NCBI GenBank assembly: GCA_019614645.1
Contig: JABWDB010000001.1
Coordinates: 27,149,501-27,213,500 of the forward strand
Reading direction: 5' to 3'
DNA from: Stratiolaelaps scimitus
Taxonomy: Eukaryota > Arthropoda > Arachnida > Mesostigmata > Laelapidae
Length of the DNA: 64,000 nucleotides
Part shown: one piece after another, positions 47,071-59,222 of the stretch
Layout of the letters: every line of letters starts with the position of its first letter
How positions within the stretch are numbered: the first letter of the stretch is position 1
Translations under genes and position numbers: made by a program
The notes under the pieces: generated by a model
What the model saw: the letters and a program-made list of their open reading frames with translations, nothing else
Database searches by the model: none
Told to the model about the DNA's origin: nothing

Positions 47071-50000
47071 ATTACTAGTTCTCGATCTTGTTAATATGAT
47101 TATTTTTCCGTCGAGTTCAGTGTCGTTAATGTCTTCTACCTTTTATAGCTTTTATCACAATGTAGCTAGAGCATGGCCGAGCTGATAGATCCTCCTCCTC
47201 CCCCGTCCCGGAAAATAGAACGATGAACTACACCGTTTTTCCCACCAATCATCGACCATAGTTAGGATTCCCTCACGCGATTAATTCTAAGTGTGATTAG
47301 CAATATATTATTATTGTTGTTGTTGTTAATACCTGTCACTCACTACCTTCAATGTTCAATCTTCATTGTCAAGTCATGTGCTCGTGCGATCCGCACGGGT
47401 CGAGCTGGAGAACATGATGGATGGGAATGCAGTCGCAGTACATATGTCCAGGCGTGTGCCATCGCGTCACGTCGATCGCAACGAGGCCATTCATTATATA
47501 GTATTGTCGTGTATATTTTCTATCATATAACTGGAATTTAATCGCAGTGCGAAATACGGATGTGACCGTACAATCGAAACTTGTCGAGCAATATCATCAC
47601 AATTGACGCATTCACGCGCTCTCTTTCTTTCTTTCTCTCACAGATACAGAGGCACGCACACAAACATATCAGTTCGTGCCATGATCCCATCTCATACCCA
47701 AGCGAATCGACGCCGCGAGGTTTCACACAGGAAATCAACCAATCCAAACCTGTTCATAGGTAGACACGCTACATTAACGAACGATCGGGGACGCCACTTA
47801 TTCATGCCCGTCCTCTTGCAGTCGCTATATAGTGCATCCACTTATTCGCTGACGTTCTCTCTCTCTCTCTCTCTTGCTCCCTGGCTCATTCATAGCATAT
47901 CAGTCCATAAAAGATGCAAATCATAGTCATCATGTTTGGCAACAAGTATGGCAACAAAGCACCACCGGCTCTTGGTTTAGGCGTCACACGATGTCAACTG
48001 TATCAGAAGTGTACAAATTACTGTTATAGTTACTTGTATACATACACTTAGAATTTCACGTACGAAGATGTTATCTTACGTACGGACGCTTTGGGCTTGT
48101 AAAGAGTAGAACAATGCCGAGTAAGTATGATAGAACGCTGGAAGGTCAACTAATCAAGGGAAATTCGCCCAGTCGAATGAAATACCAACGTACTAATTGG
48201 ATCTTAGGTGTTAATTGAAATTATATTATGCCTGTTGAATGGGACAGTGGTGTGCCGCCGCATAAAAGCCATCCCGTGGTGCCATGTTCTTGAACTCTAT
48301 CTGACTTTGAGAGATTGACAGTGGCATTGGCTTCTTCAGTTCGCTTGCCTACCACCTAGCGACGTATTTAACATCGTTCTGTTTGTCGTTCCGGTGTCGA
48401 CATGGGGCTCTATTGAAGCGTATAATACATAGAGCTTATTATCGTTCATATATAGAAGTTCTGTCATCATGCAATAATATCAGAGATAATAATGATAATA
48501 ATAACAATCACCATATCATAGGACTACTTATTATGACGGCCAACCTTCGTAGTGTTGTTGACATAGGGGTACCGGGTCGTCGTTTGCTTGTAATGTCACT
48601 GCCTCGGTGGGGCGGCCCTCATCGGTCAGCAGATGAAGGACTTACGTGATGCGAGAGTTGGGGTAATCGAGAGATTCTCCTGATGTCTCCCCCCCCGGAC
48701 TTTTGCCGAAGCATTCATGGTAGTATTGTTATTGTGTTGATGCTTCTGCGTGTAGAGCTGGTCCCGTCTTTGCGATCCTGCTTAGGAAACGATGCAGTCG
48801 TTGTCAGTTTTGGCTTTGGTTTTTTTACTCGTGCGTCGAATCAGCGACCGAGACCGAGGCTTCGACTTGAGGGCCGAGCAGTTCTGCAAAGCTGATGGAG
48901 GCTCCTGAAATCGTGATTGAGAAGGCATTCATTCACAATAATGTCACATCTTGCCGACGAAGCACGCACGCTATACATAAGCTGTTTAGTATTTTGCAGA
49001 CCTTTCGCTAATAACGTCATGAACATAGGGGCCTGCTAAGCAAGAGGCCGTGGATATAGCCCTTAGTGGTATAGACGCTTGCAGCATAAACACAATGTTG
49101 TTGGTAAATCTGCCACTGTGCCACGCGGTCACGTTCTTCGTTGCAATTCATCCCAAATATTGGTCGAAAGTGTGCGCTGCTGACATTATCTGTATAACAA
49201 AGGTCTCCTTTCTAGTTTGAATAAATCCATTCCTCTACCCGGTATATTTTTGTACCTTCACCTCGAAACCAACCAAGGTGACACATGACATAGAATGAAC
49301 ACATTTTATATGAACGGCCACAATCTCACGAGGCCACTGAAATAGACCGTCAATAGTTGTTGCGTATTTCTGCGCCTGGCATCGCGCTAACCTAGCAAAC
49401 ACAAACGGACATAAGCAAGATCAAATTAATAGGCATAGGTAGCGCCAACATCTGCAATGGCGTTGTTTTTGTCGACTACTGGTGCTGAGTATACCCACTG
49501 CTTTATAGACAAGCAAGTAGACGTTTAGCAATATCTATCCATAATTCTGTGGACATAATAAATGGATGTCGTGACATCCGGGAGGGCCATGCTAAAGCAG
49601 AGGAAAGGACCAGGCCGAAGAAAAGTCAAAAATACCATTACGAACAGGGAACATCTAAGCGCTCACGCACAGCGTCATGGGCAGCAATATGCGCCAACAC
49701 CTTGCCTCGTTTGTGTCGGCACGCCTGCATCGTCAATCTCTCTCTCACTCCCTCCTCTCTCTATCTTCTCTCCCTTGGGGCACTAGTCTCGGATTCCGTG
49801 ACTCAGCGGATGCTGCAAAAAGGGTGGAAGCTGCTTGCCTAGAGAACGTTGGTGGGCGTAGGTAAAACGGAGCAGCTATATGGCACGCAGTAGTCAGGCC
49901 CCTCTGCGAAAAAGAGGGGATTTGCCTGTGCTTATATCACGAGAGTGTGCGTCACGTAGAACGTGCCGACGTAGAGACAGTATTCGGCAGCCAACCGAAT

Positions 50001-51540
50001 AGGATATTGGCAAGGTAGACGTGGCCGTACTGCACGGTGAACGTGGCCGGCCTTGCAAGAAAGATCGAATGACGAAGCCGTGCTACGTCGGGCACAACAT
50101 TGAATGTGTGTCCAAGAGTGCTACGGCACAATCAACAGTAATTTATGATAAACGTCATGCAACACAGGTGAAACGTTCGAATAGACTGGCGCATTTGATT
50201 TTGTGGACCAGAACATATTGTGTTTCCGCTTCGTCTCCCATTGAATCGCGATGTTCACTTTTTCTTGGCCATTTACACACCATATGATGAATAGTAATGA
50301 ATCTATATCGTGTAGTAAACTGCAGCGAGAGACTGGCGCTAAGATTCCAGTATTACTGCAGTGTGGCATTCACTGAAAGATCTGGTAGAAGGAAGATGCA
50401 GGGATTACATGAACCCCCATTGTTATATACAAAATTTTGTTTTTTTTTTTAATTATAGAAATGTTATATATTATGGTAATATAAGAATAAATAAATTTCT
50501 TCTTCTTTTAATTTCATTTATTCTTTAAATAATCGCTTTATGTATAACGTCGGGTCACGCAGCGCCCTTATGGTTATTCTACATACTGGTCACCTATGAT
50601 AGAAATGTAGGTGTGCAGGTTGGTGAGCAGTCGGCTCCACAGGCCACAATAGGTTAGGAGAGGTTGTACGCATTCGTCTTGTATCAGTTCACCTTGTATG
50701 GCCAATTCTACGAGGAATTCTGTATTGTGTCAGCCTTCTTGTGTATGCATTGGACTGTCAGATAAAACAAAGCATTAATTTTAATTCGAACGGTATGTAT
50801 TCCATTGAAAATCGCTACGCGAGAAGTTTATCCGACAGTTCACATTCGAAACTAGGAATTTATTGATATTATGTTTTACTTTGTTGTTCAACGATTGTCT
50901 CAAGAGTTCTTCATAGAACAATGTAATACTACGAAAACCCCCTAGTCCTTCGGAGCAAAAAGCACACGAACCGTTGGCAGCTGCGGCGGGGCCTGCTGTT
51001 CCTTAGGACTGCTGAACCGTTTCGGTAGGTGAACGGACGAACGTCTCCGCAACTGTGGTGTTGTAGGAACACTCTCGACCAACGGTTTCAGTTGAATACC
51101 CGAGAGAGGAATAAATGACCGAAATACCTCCTGGACGTTATTGCCTGCGAAGCCAGAACAACGAAACGATTATTTCAGTGCCTCGTGTAAGTGGCGCGAA
51201 CGAATACGACATGCTAATGTAATCAAGCGCGCCGTCCCGCTTCCATCTTGATCCTTCTTGCAAAATGGGATATCTTCTACACACTGGAAAAGACTTCACC
51301 ATGTAAAGGTGAGGTCACCTTGCAGTGACCACGAGGGTGGTCAGAACAGAATGAAGCGTATGTGTATTTATATCTGAACGAATGTGGAATAAGACAGTGA
51401 GATAGAAAACGGATAACAACAAACGTCTACTATAAATAATACATTGCATGGGGTTGTGGCATCGTTGAAGACGATACATGCGTTTTTTATGCAGATCATG
51501 GATTATTTAAAGTAGAATAAATCAATATATGAAATATAAA
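47071..51540. other. No gene recognised
   Basis: Contains (CT)n near 47853-47875 and a possible tRNA-derived A-box fragment at 49060-49090 (CCCTTAGTGGTATAGACGCT then TGCAG) without a B box. The short frames look fortuitous. Confidence 0.45.
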
Positions 51541-51680
51541 AAAAAAAACATTAAAGTAGATGACTATTATTGTTATTATTATCAATAAGATTTAATAATT
51601 ATGATAATAATAATAATAATAATAATAACATTAATAAGTACGAATACTAATAATTACTATTATTCTTATAATTAATGGAA
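51541..51680. repeat. AAT/ATT microsatellite pair
   Basis: ATT-rich and AAT-rich arrays face each other around 51565-51630, as in the 44.7-47.1 kb cluster. Confidence 0.85.
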
Positions 51681-52153
51681 TATTTTGTCCATATGATACA
51701 TACACCCGTACACTGTAATGGTCATCGATCGAATCGATCGTTCTGGGGCGCTGGCATGTCGCTGGGTACAGGTGTAAATTTGAGCACTTTCAACTGCGCC
51801 ACGTACAACTACATTAGATCCACTCTCAGCTCACTCAAAATAGATCTCATTTCGTGCGCGATGCGAACTAAGCGGTAGATTCAATATATGTTGCCAAGCC
51901 TGTTAGGCCAGTTAGCGCCCCGGAACAAGAAAAAAATCCTCTGCCTCCTGCTAAGAGCCCGGCATGTACAATATAGCTGGAGCGCGAAATTGCATGTTCG
52001 TAATAATATACCGTGTTTTTAAGTTACATGAGAATGAAAAATTACATATTGCAATCCCTAACAGACGCCATTCAGTCGGAACAATCTAGCCGGCCTCTTT
52101 ATTGTTTATTGTCTTCGAATTTTCTTTCAAATATATTTTTGTACCCCTTGATT
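51681..52153. other. No gene recognised
   Basis: Nothing recognisable. Confidence 0.45.
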
Positions 52154-52570
52154 TTACGATGATATTGAGCTGTTTTCAGCGATATCAATACATGTACGTA
52201 CGGACAAGCTGCAATCGCAGGTTTGTGTTACGGTCGAACTTTCTCGTAATTGGTTTGACCTGAGTTTTCTGTGGCGGGCCAGATGTACCCTCAATTCGCG
52301 ATCGGTTGACATCGCTCCGACGCAGGCCATGAACACTTGAACGAACATTAAGGCTTCGAGTACGACCAATTTTCCGCTCTGTCGAGCGTCGCTTTGTTGC
52401 CACTGAAGTCGGCTCGTATGGCAACCTTTGCGTCTTTGGCCGAGTGGTTTCAAAGTAATGCCTAACCTCGACGAACGCTCAATTTGGATCAACGCAAGAT
52501 CCCCGCCCGCTAAGGTCAAAAATGCAAAATCGAACGAATTCTGAGTTGAGTGTTCAAACGTGAAATTCAA
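52154..52570 (-). other. Open block in two minus frames, unassigned
   Basis: A 138-codon frame and a second frame at 52185-52424 rich in Arg and Ser (ATKRRSTERKIGRTRSLN) are open together on the minus strand, in GC-richer DNA. No domain is recognised and no clear splice sites bound it. It may be an exon of an unknown gene or chance. Confidence 0.2.
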
Positions 52571-55105
52571 AAGCCTGATCCCACGACCAAACTCTCATTG
52601 TTCCCAGCGCGCTGTCTCATTGGGCAGGGCAAGGCTACGTTAGCGTCACTGCATGCAAAAGACTTGAGCGAGCAATGATGTTCGAATGTTTCAAAAATAA
52701 GCGAAAACTATATAACTACCCTAGAAGGCGTCTTTGTATAAGGGAGCTTAAGCATTGTAAAATTGCAGCTCGATTAATAAACCAATAAATCTTTACCTTA
52801 CGTTTACATTTTTGAATGTTTTCGCCTACTTTATTTCAATGGCACTCGGTACAATTATCTACAGTCTATTTAGGACTTTGTTATGGTGGGAAAAGTATGC
52901 ATGTCGCATGCTCTTAGCTGAGTCATTCATGGAAACAACTTTGAGCTTTTCTTTCTAGGACCCTACAGCTGATGTTGAATTTTTTCATGATCTCGGCCTC
53001 TTAGTATTGCAGTGCTAGATTGGAGTGTGTGCGCACGCGTTTCGAGTGAATATTCAATGGATTTATACTTTGATGGGTGCCCTCTACCCCGGGGTCCTTC
53101 AAGTGGAACTTGCGTAGACACTTTCTCAAGGACGTATACAAATAGGCGATAGATCATTTAACCTAGCTAAAACTGGCCTCTTTATTAGAACAATCGCAGG
53201 TGAATGTATTCTATTCAATAAATAGTGTACAAGCAAAGTATCTGGGACTGCTTTCTCTATATGCGGTAGTTTTAATTGGTGTCTATGTGTGCGATTCGCA
53301 ACGTCTGCCTTATGTGCTGGGGCCTAAGCATTCTTGGCAAAAAAGCACAGACATGGTCGCACCGCCAGCAGGGAAAGCGATGTAACTAATTTGAATATAT
53401 TACGGCTCAAGAGAGTAATTAGTGTAACCAAGCGCGTCTGCTGACGGCACAGATGACCCGGTTACCATATCGAACCAAAACAGCAAACCGGAGTCCGCAT
53501 AGGTAAGTATTTATGTGCAGCAGATGAATATGATTATATATTTGTCTTGTATAGTTTTTCTTGAGTAGAAACCAACCCTGGATTTCGATATCTGTCGGCA
53601 TATAGCGTATGAGACGCGTACAGTCCACTACACACACTAGGGGGTGCGCGTGCGAAACAAGCGAACAGTCACAAAAATCAGACGGTGGTTCTGGCCACAG
53701 CCGTGGCCAGCACCTACCTTAACATATTGAGCTATTTTTCCTTCTCTCATGGTGGCGATAGACACCAATATATAGCCACCTAACCGACCGTTAATGCTTC
53801 TCTAATTGCGGGCCTACTTCTGGCAGTGCGATGTAATGTGTGTATGTGTTGTTGGGGGAAACGGGTTCTCACAGCTGAACGCGTATGAACTCGGACGTTG
53901 TATCTATTAAGGCGTTCAACTACCACCGGCGACTTGTTATTCTACCGAGCAGCGGCAAAATATCGGCGGCGTCGCGAGCAACGCGTCAAACAGCCAAGCA
54001 CATACACGTTTTGGTGGCTACCGAGACTGGGTGATGTTGTCCTTATTAATAAACGGTTGTAGAGGAATAATTTGCCGTAAAAATCTCCTCCGAGGTTGGC
54101 CTATCCTGCCTGGCCACCTGATTCCAACCTCAGTAGGTAGGGTCGGACTATGATGTGTAGCTTTCAACTTGCCCGTACATTGTTTTACTTCGACTCTCTT
54201 GTTACTCTTGTTACATAGTATTGCTGGTATGCCCCATGCATACTGGATTTCATAAGAGTTATATATATATATATATATATTATATTGTAGACGAGCTCTG
54301 TATAGATATGCATTGCAGGCCCGCTAGCATAGGTACATGGCGGACAACTATTTTCGTCTCACGCGAGGAAAGGTTAGCTCACAGGGAACGTTATAACACG
54401 AATCCGAGCACTAACCAACGAAGGTCTAAACCACGAATGCGCTTTGGGTGACTCTCCGCCTTTTACAGCGAAGCGATCAATCATACAGATTTCTACGGTC
54501 CATTTAGGCTTTTTACAAAGCATTAGCACAAAGAAAGGCAAAGTTGCAATCTGGTCACCATCCGGTGGCGACAGCAAGACTCCGCTGCCTATATAAAGCA
54601 CTCAGCTTGCTTTCTCTGAGCACTTAAGGCCATGACCATAGAATAGCAGCAATGTGTGAGAGATCACCTATGTACTGGCGTTTTCATGGTCCCTCGAAGG
54701 ACGGAATCTCTCTGTTAGACTACCCAGTGCAGAACCTATGTATGTATCTAATAAATCGAGGATTCGGATGTTCTTCGTCTCGTAGATTATGGGTGCTCCT
54801 ACAAAAACGTCATTGCGTTTTTTATTTGTACACGAGGTATTCTAACATTTTCGTTCTCCTAATTAGATATCGGCTGTTTCTCCATTACAGTGCCCCTGCT
54901 ACGTGCGATTATATTACCGGGCGAGGGCCGACCCGGTGCTTAGTCGCTTGCCAAATGCCCTGCATCGGGAAGAGACGAAATCTAGTATCAATACTTATAT
55001 ATATATTATAGGAAGAAAACGATCAGCTGTGATCTGATTTGTCTGGATTAAATATACATAGTTTCGATAAATCCGAGTTACTTGATGCTAGACTCACACG
55101 TTGCT
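52571..55105. other. No gene recognised
   Basis: A plus frame at 54652-55011 (119 codons) ends in TA-rich DNA without a domain. A (TA)n array is at 54260-54280. Confidence 0.4.
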
Positions 55106-57176
55106 CTAATCGCCCAGCTTAGCTTGCCCGCATAAAAAAATGAGAAACTGTCGACATCCCAAATTGGGGAGCGTTTCGCTGGTTGGACGGAGCATCTCTT
55201 CGTCGCTATCAATCTTCGTAGACGGTGCCCACGCAAGGTCTGTCTCTAGTTGACTGCACCTGTTTCTCAAATTAAGCATAGCTCTGGACTCGCTTGCGCG
55301 TTGCATTTGAGCTCATCTCTGTAATGCAATTATAGCAAGCGATACTTAATTTAGAGATTAATTGTGCCGATGTGGTCGCATATTAGCAAGTTTAATGAAA
55401 CAGGGACAGAGGGAGAGAAATCGAGAGAGAGAGAGAGCAGGAAAGGCCGCGGCCTTTTCGCTTGCTACCGTAGTGATCGCGACCTCAGCGATGACGTCAG
55501 AACCACCGCTGTCGCCGCCGCAGCAGCTGCCTCCCGGCAAATTCTCGAATCACTAGCGAGCGTAATTTTGTGGTAGGTGGGATACAGGTCCCTCACAATA
55601 CCGAAGGGGTTGTGAGGCTGGAACTGCGAGGCGGATCGCCGACGACCACCCAATTGATTTCTTCATTCGGTATTGGATGAGCTGAGCGCTCAAATGAGCC
55701 GCGGTCATATGAACTCTCACTGTCAACGGAAGTGATAATGCCGACTCTGAACCAACTCACTTGTGCGTATACACAGTGAAAATAAAGTTTTATCTTCGAA
55801 GCCACGCCAGCAACGAAATAGGAAAATCCTTTGGGGGCTTCTCAGCAATGCGGCTCTCCTGTGGTAGTGCATAGAAATCGTATTGTATCCTAAAGGACGA
55901 AGGAATGATTTAGCTAGTTATTAAGGAAAGGTATCCGATGCTGTCCGTCAAATTGTTGAGGGTTCCAAACCCGCAATGGTTAGGGCTATGCATTGCTGTG
56001 AAATCTATATAGATATTATTGTTTCTACTAACGGGCCTTGGGAATCGCTTATTTTCCACCGTCAGATATTTCGTGATGTTTAGTGAATTGAGGCAATATT
56101 TCCCTCGGCCCGCCACACCTCGAGCACGAACGATGATGAGCTAATACAGAATCGGCCATAATCGCATATTCAGTCTATGTTTTCTTATAAAATGGCAGTA
56201 TCTCCAAGATTTCCCCTACCATCAATAGTTGGAAGGAAAACTCCCGGAGATATTGTATATTCTTATAACAAAATTTTATAATATAAAACATAGATGTATT
56301 TGATATGGTGGAGTGCGGTATTGAATGTGTGGACAAACTCTCATTTTTTTTATTGTAAGTCATTTGAATGCTAAGTCAAGCAATCGTCCTCAGGGCGTCT
56401 CACTCAATTCAGCAGAAATTTCAATCCTACATTCGTTGAGAAGTGTACAATCGCAAGAATCACTCAGCGGTGACACTTCAACACACCATAATGTTCTAGA
56501 GTTCGTAATCTTGGTACTATAGTGGTATTGTATTAGAAATTTATACTACATATAGAATTCAGGTCAGTCACATTTTTCAGTGTTGCCAGACTGACGAACG
56601 ACTATACCCACGCTCGAACTCATCGATGCAGCTTCTGCTAAACTCGGTGTCTCTTATGTCGAGCCTCCGCTGCAGAATTATCAGTTGGAGGTAGGCCTTG
56701 ACTGAGTTTCGCCAGTTGTCGGCACGCGTTTCGAAGAGAATTACTTTGTGTACGATTTGGAACAAGTCGCTAATGACGAGCCAATCCAAGTTCATAACTT
56801 TGGGTCTACAATTCAGACCGCTCGGGCTTGGTTTGAAATCACCGCGCTCGCTCGGTGTTGAGTTGCTTTTGTTCCTAAGGCACTGGAACATTTAACCAGG
56901 GAGCCGTTTCGATTCGAAATTTTCGGAAGATCACTCCATTTGACGAAATCTAATTTAACCAATAGACCCTCTTACCTCCATCTTGGTAACCATCTTGACC
57001 AGCGACGTTCGTCTTCAATTGAGTTCGATTATCTAAATAAAGCATGCTGCATGTTCGCCTCAGATTAGCTCAACTGTAAGACAGTCTAGTTTCTTAGAGC
57101 TCCGCTGCCTATATACACCTGGCAGCGAAGGCTAAATGCTAAATACAATAATTAGTTAGTGGCGTAGCACACGTAC
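55106..57176. other. Region 3' of the Ras-type exon; later exons not identified
   Basis: If the gene at 57177-57318 continues, its next exon should lie here on the minus strand and start in phase 1. Coding-like minus frames occur at 55106-55306, 55593-55805 and 56577-56891, but none shows a Ras C-terminal helix or a CaaX box and none has a clearly phase-compatible acceptor. Confidence 0.3.
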
Positions 57177-57318
57177 CGTCCTTAGCGGAGCACTCAACGA
57201 GCTTCGTTTTGAGTCGAGGCAATTCGCAGTATAACCACTCACTAACGTCTTGTTTGCTTACTTCCCTTCGTAGTTCTGGCGTGTCGCTCTTGTTACCGCA
57301 CACGACAATAGGTAGTTC
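57177..57318 (-). CDS. Internal exon of a Ras-superfamily small GTPase (G4 and G5 motifs)
   Basis: On the minus strand the 142-base exon reads ELPIVVCGNKSDTPELRREV and continues with SKQDVSEWLYCELPRLKTK, then LVECSAKD. GNKSD is the G4 guanine-specificity motif and ECSAK is G5, in the usual order. The spacing is about six residues longer than in H-Ras and close to that of Dexras1/Rhes (RASD) type Ras proteins, which also have a Cys before GNK. The 3' splice site is cttctatccag at 57319, with ctaac and a T-rich tract upstream; the donor after ...GACG is GTACGT at 57176. The entry is phase 0 and the exit phase 1. The protein would be a membrane-associated or cytosolic GTP switch. The P-loop, switch regions and C-terminus are not in this exon. 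Membership in the RASD group is inference; another Ras subfamily is possible. Confidence 0.82.
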
Positions 57319-59097
57319 CTGGATAGAAGCCAGACATGCAAGGTAAGAAAAAATGTTAGCCTTTGACAGTAGGCTGCATACAGATTGTGAGCACAGATCT
57401 ACTGCATATGGTCTAGAATTACTTCCACGATGCGGAAAACTCGATTATAGACTAAACCTGCTCTATTCCGGTTCGCTTAAACCTTAACGATCATTTTTAC
57501 AGGGGTAGCCTTAACTAAGATGAATGTTTCTTTGTCCTTGAACCATTGAAGAATGTGTAATATAATTGTAGCCTCGTTACTGTGCAAACATACTGGAAAC
57601 TATCCTGAAAGAGGATCCGCTACTGTTATGACTTATCGAAGTGGCATAGATCATTTCGTACAAGTATGACGTGAGTGCTGATCTTTTTTAAGGTTTGTGC
57701 CGAGTTGCACGATATACGCCACTCTGACGAAGACGATATCGTTGATAGTTCCCTATCGCTCGTTCGCTCGTTTAAGTGCGCATCTGACGCCAAAGATTAG
57801 AGACGTTAGGATACATAATTTTTTTATTATATATAAATAAATATAAATAATTATATAAATAATTTTTTTATTTTATTTTATAACATTAGAACTTTAGAAC
57901 GGAACGTATGTTGGCAATACTTGTCGTGGAAGTGCTTCATGTCGAATGAAACAAGTCTCACCTTCGCCAATAGGTAACGTATCGAGCTTGTTTACAGCAC
58001 CGGCTGGTCAATTGCGGCTACTTATTCTTTGTGCTTTCATTTGAATAATAACACCCCTTACACGCTAGCTGTATTTGGATATGCGAGGATCCAATCTTTT
58101 GATACCATCACGAACACATCTAATCACGTCAAAGTTGTTACTTAATCGCGAAAGCTCGCAGCTCGGGCTATTCCGTGGAGACGTATTTGGGGTTCAGCTA
58201 TTTTTGCTACAAGGGAGGGTGAATATTTAATTACATATGTACGATGACTTGACAAATCAAAATGTGATTGAAATCTAGCATACATTTTTCTCGGGTCGGC
58301 AGTGAATCGTGGATATGTTTTTAGAACTGCATTTTTTTAAGGAAAGTTCCTTTAACACTGGCAACTATCGAATGTATGTATGAAACATTATTAAAATGCA
58401 TTATCTTCGCATATCATAATTTGTCTCCTCCATATATATATATATATATATATGCGGTTAACAATTGGCGACGCATGGTGGGTCACCCATTTGCATCCTC
58501 TATAAAAAAAGTACACTGCCGCTAAATGTTTGTTCAGCCGTTATCCACGGTTTCTCTTATCTGAAACACCTAGACACTTTATGGATCGGAAGTCAACCAA
58601 AGGAGTCATCCACGTGTAATATAGATAGCGCTATTCACTGTAAACGTGTATGTCTGTATTTGTAGGTCTGCGTGTGTACCTGTTGTTGAGAATATCGGGT
58701 TGGTAGATGGTCGTCGCTCACAACTGAGGGAACAACGGAAATGGGTCGGGTACGAAGTGGCTGATACCTTTAGCCGTTAAGAACCGCGAAAGAATGACGC
58801 TTCAAGCGAGTGGTAATACCCACTGCTCGTTCTTTTGAACTCGACGACTCCGATGCTCGATCTCGCTTTCAACCCTCAACCTTCGCCTTGGTCAGCAGAT
58901 CGTATACAACGACTGACCTCTATAACGGAATTCCGGATGAAAGGGCACCGAATAAGGATGGTATATTTCCTCGTTTACTCAGCCGGCTGCATCCGGCGTG
59001 GTACGAGCTTTTATCAGGTGGGGATTATTTACATTGTTACCGGCCGACCAGACCAGATCATGCACCGCATAGTCGATGTGTGGTGATGGCATTACAG
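57319..59097. other. Probable intron of the Ras-type gene; no other gene
   Basis: AT-rich blocks at 57820-57890, and a (TA)n array at 58432-58453 followed by a fragment (58485-58545) resembling the SINE body (catttgcat then actgccg and taaatgtttg). No exon with P-loop or switch motifs was found on the minus strand. Confidence 0.4.
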
Positions 59098-59222
59098 ACG
59101 ACGAGGCCCAGACGAACACCATCAATAGTATTCAACACCTGGCGACGACACACTCGGCAAAGCAACCTTTCGTAATACGTGACCTGGCATTCTCCTCCGA
59201 GATTGTTCTCGTCGGAACTTCA
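59098..59222 (+). other. Coding-like plus-strand block between splice-like signals
   Basis: After ggcattacag the frame reads DEAQTNTINSIQHLATTHSA then KQPFVIRDLAFSSEIVLVGTS over 41 codons and meets GTGAGC at 59223, a fair donor. The composition is protein-like. No family is recognised; it may be a fortuitous frame or an exon of an unknown gene on the opposite strand to the Ras-type exon. Confidence 0.2.

Noticed and set aside
55106..55306. A polar minus-strand frame (NLRNRCSQLETDLAWAPSTK) as a terminal exon.
   Set aside because: Plausible composition only; no splice site of the right phase and no homologue recognised.
55593..55805. A minus-strand frame ending PRSSSLTTPSVL as the C-terminus of the GTPase.
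   Set aside because: Its acceptor-like site does not fit the phase 1 exit of the 57177 exon in that frame, and nothing in it is typical of the family.
56577..56891. A minus-strand frame downstream of the Ras-type exon as its next exon.
   Set aside because: It is helical and protein-like but has no Ras C-terminal helix or CaaX motif, and the acceptor at its likely start gives the wrong phase.
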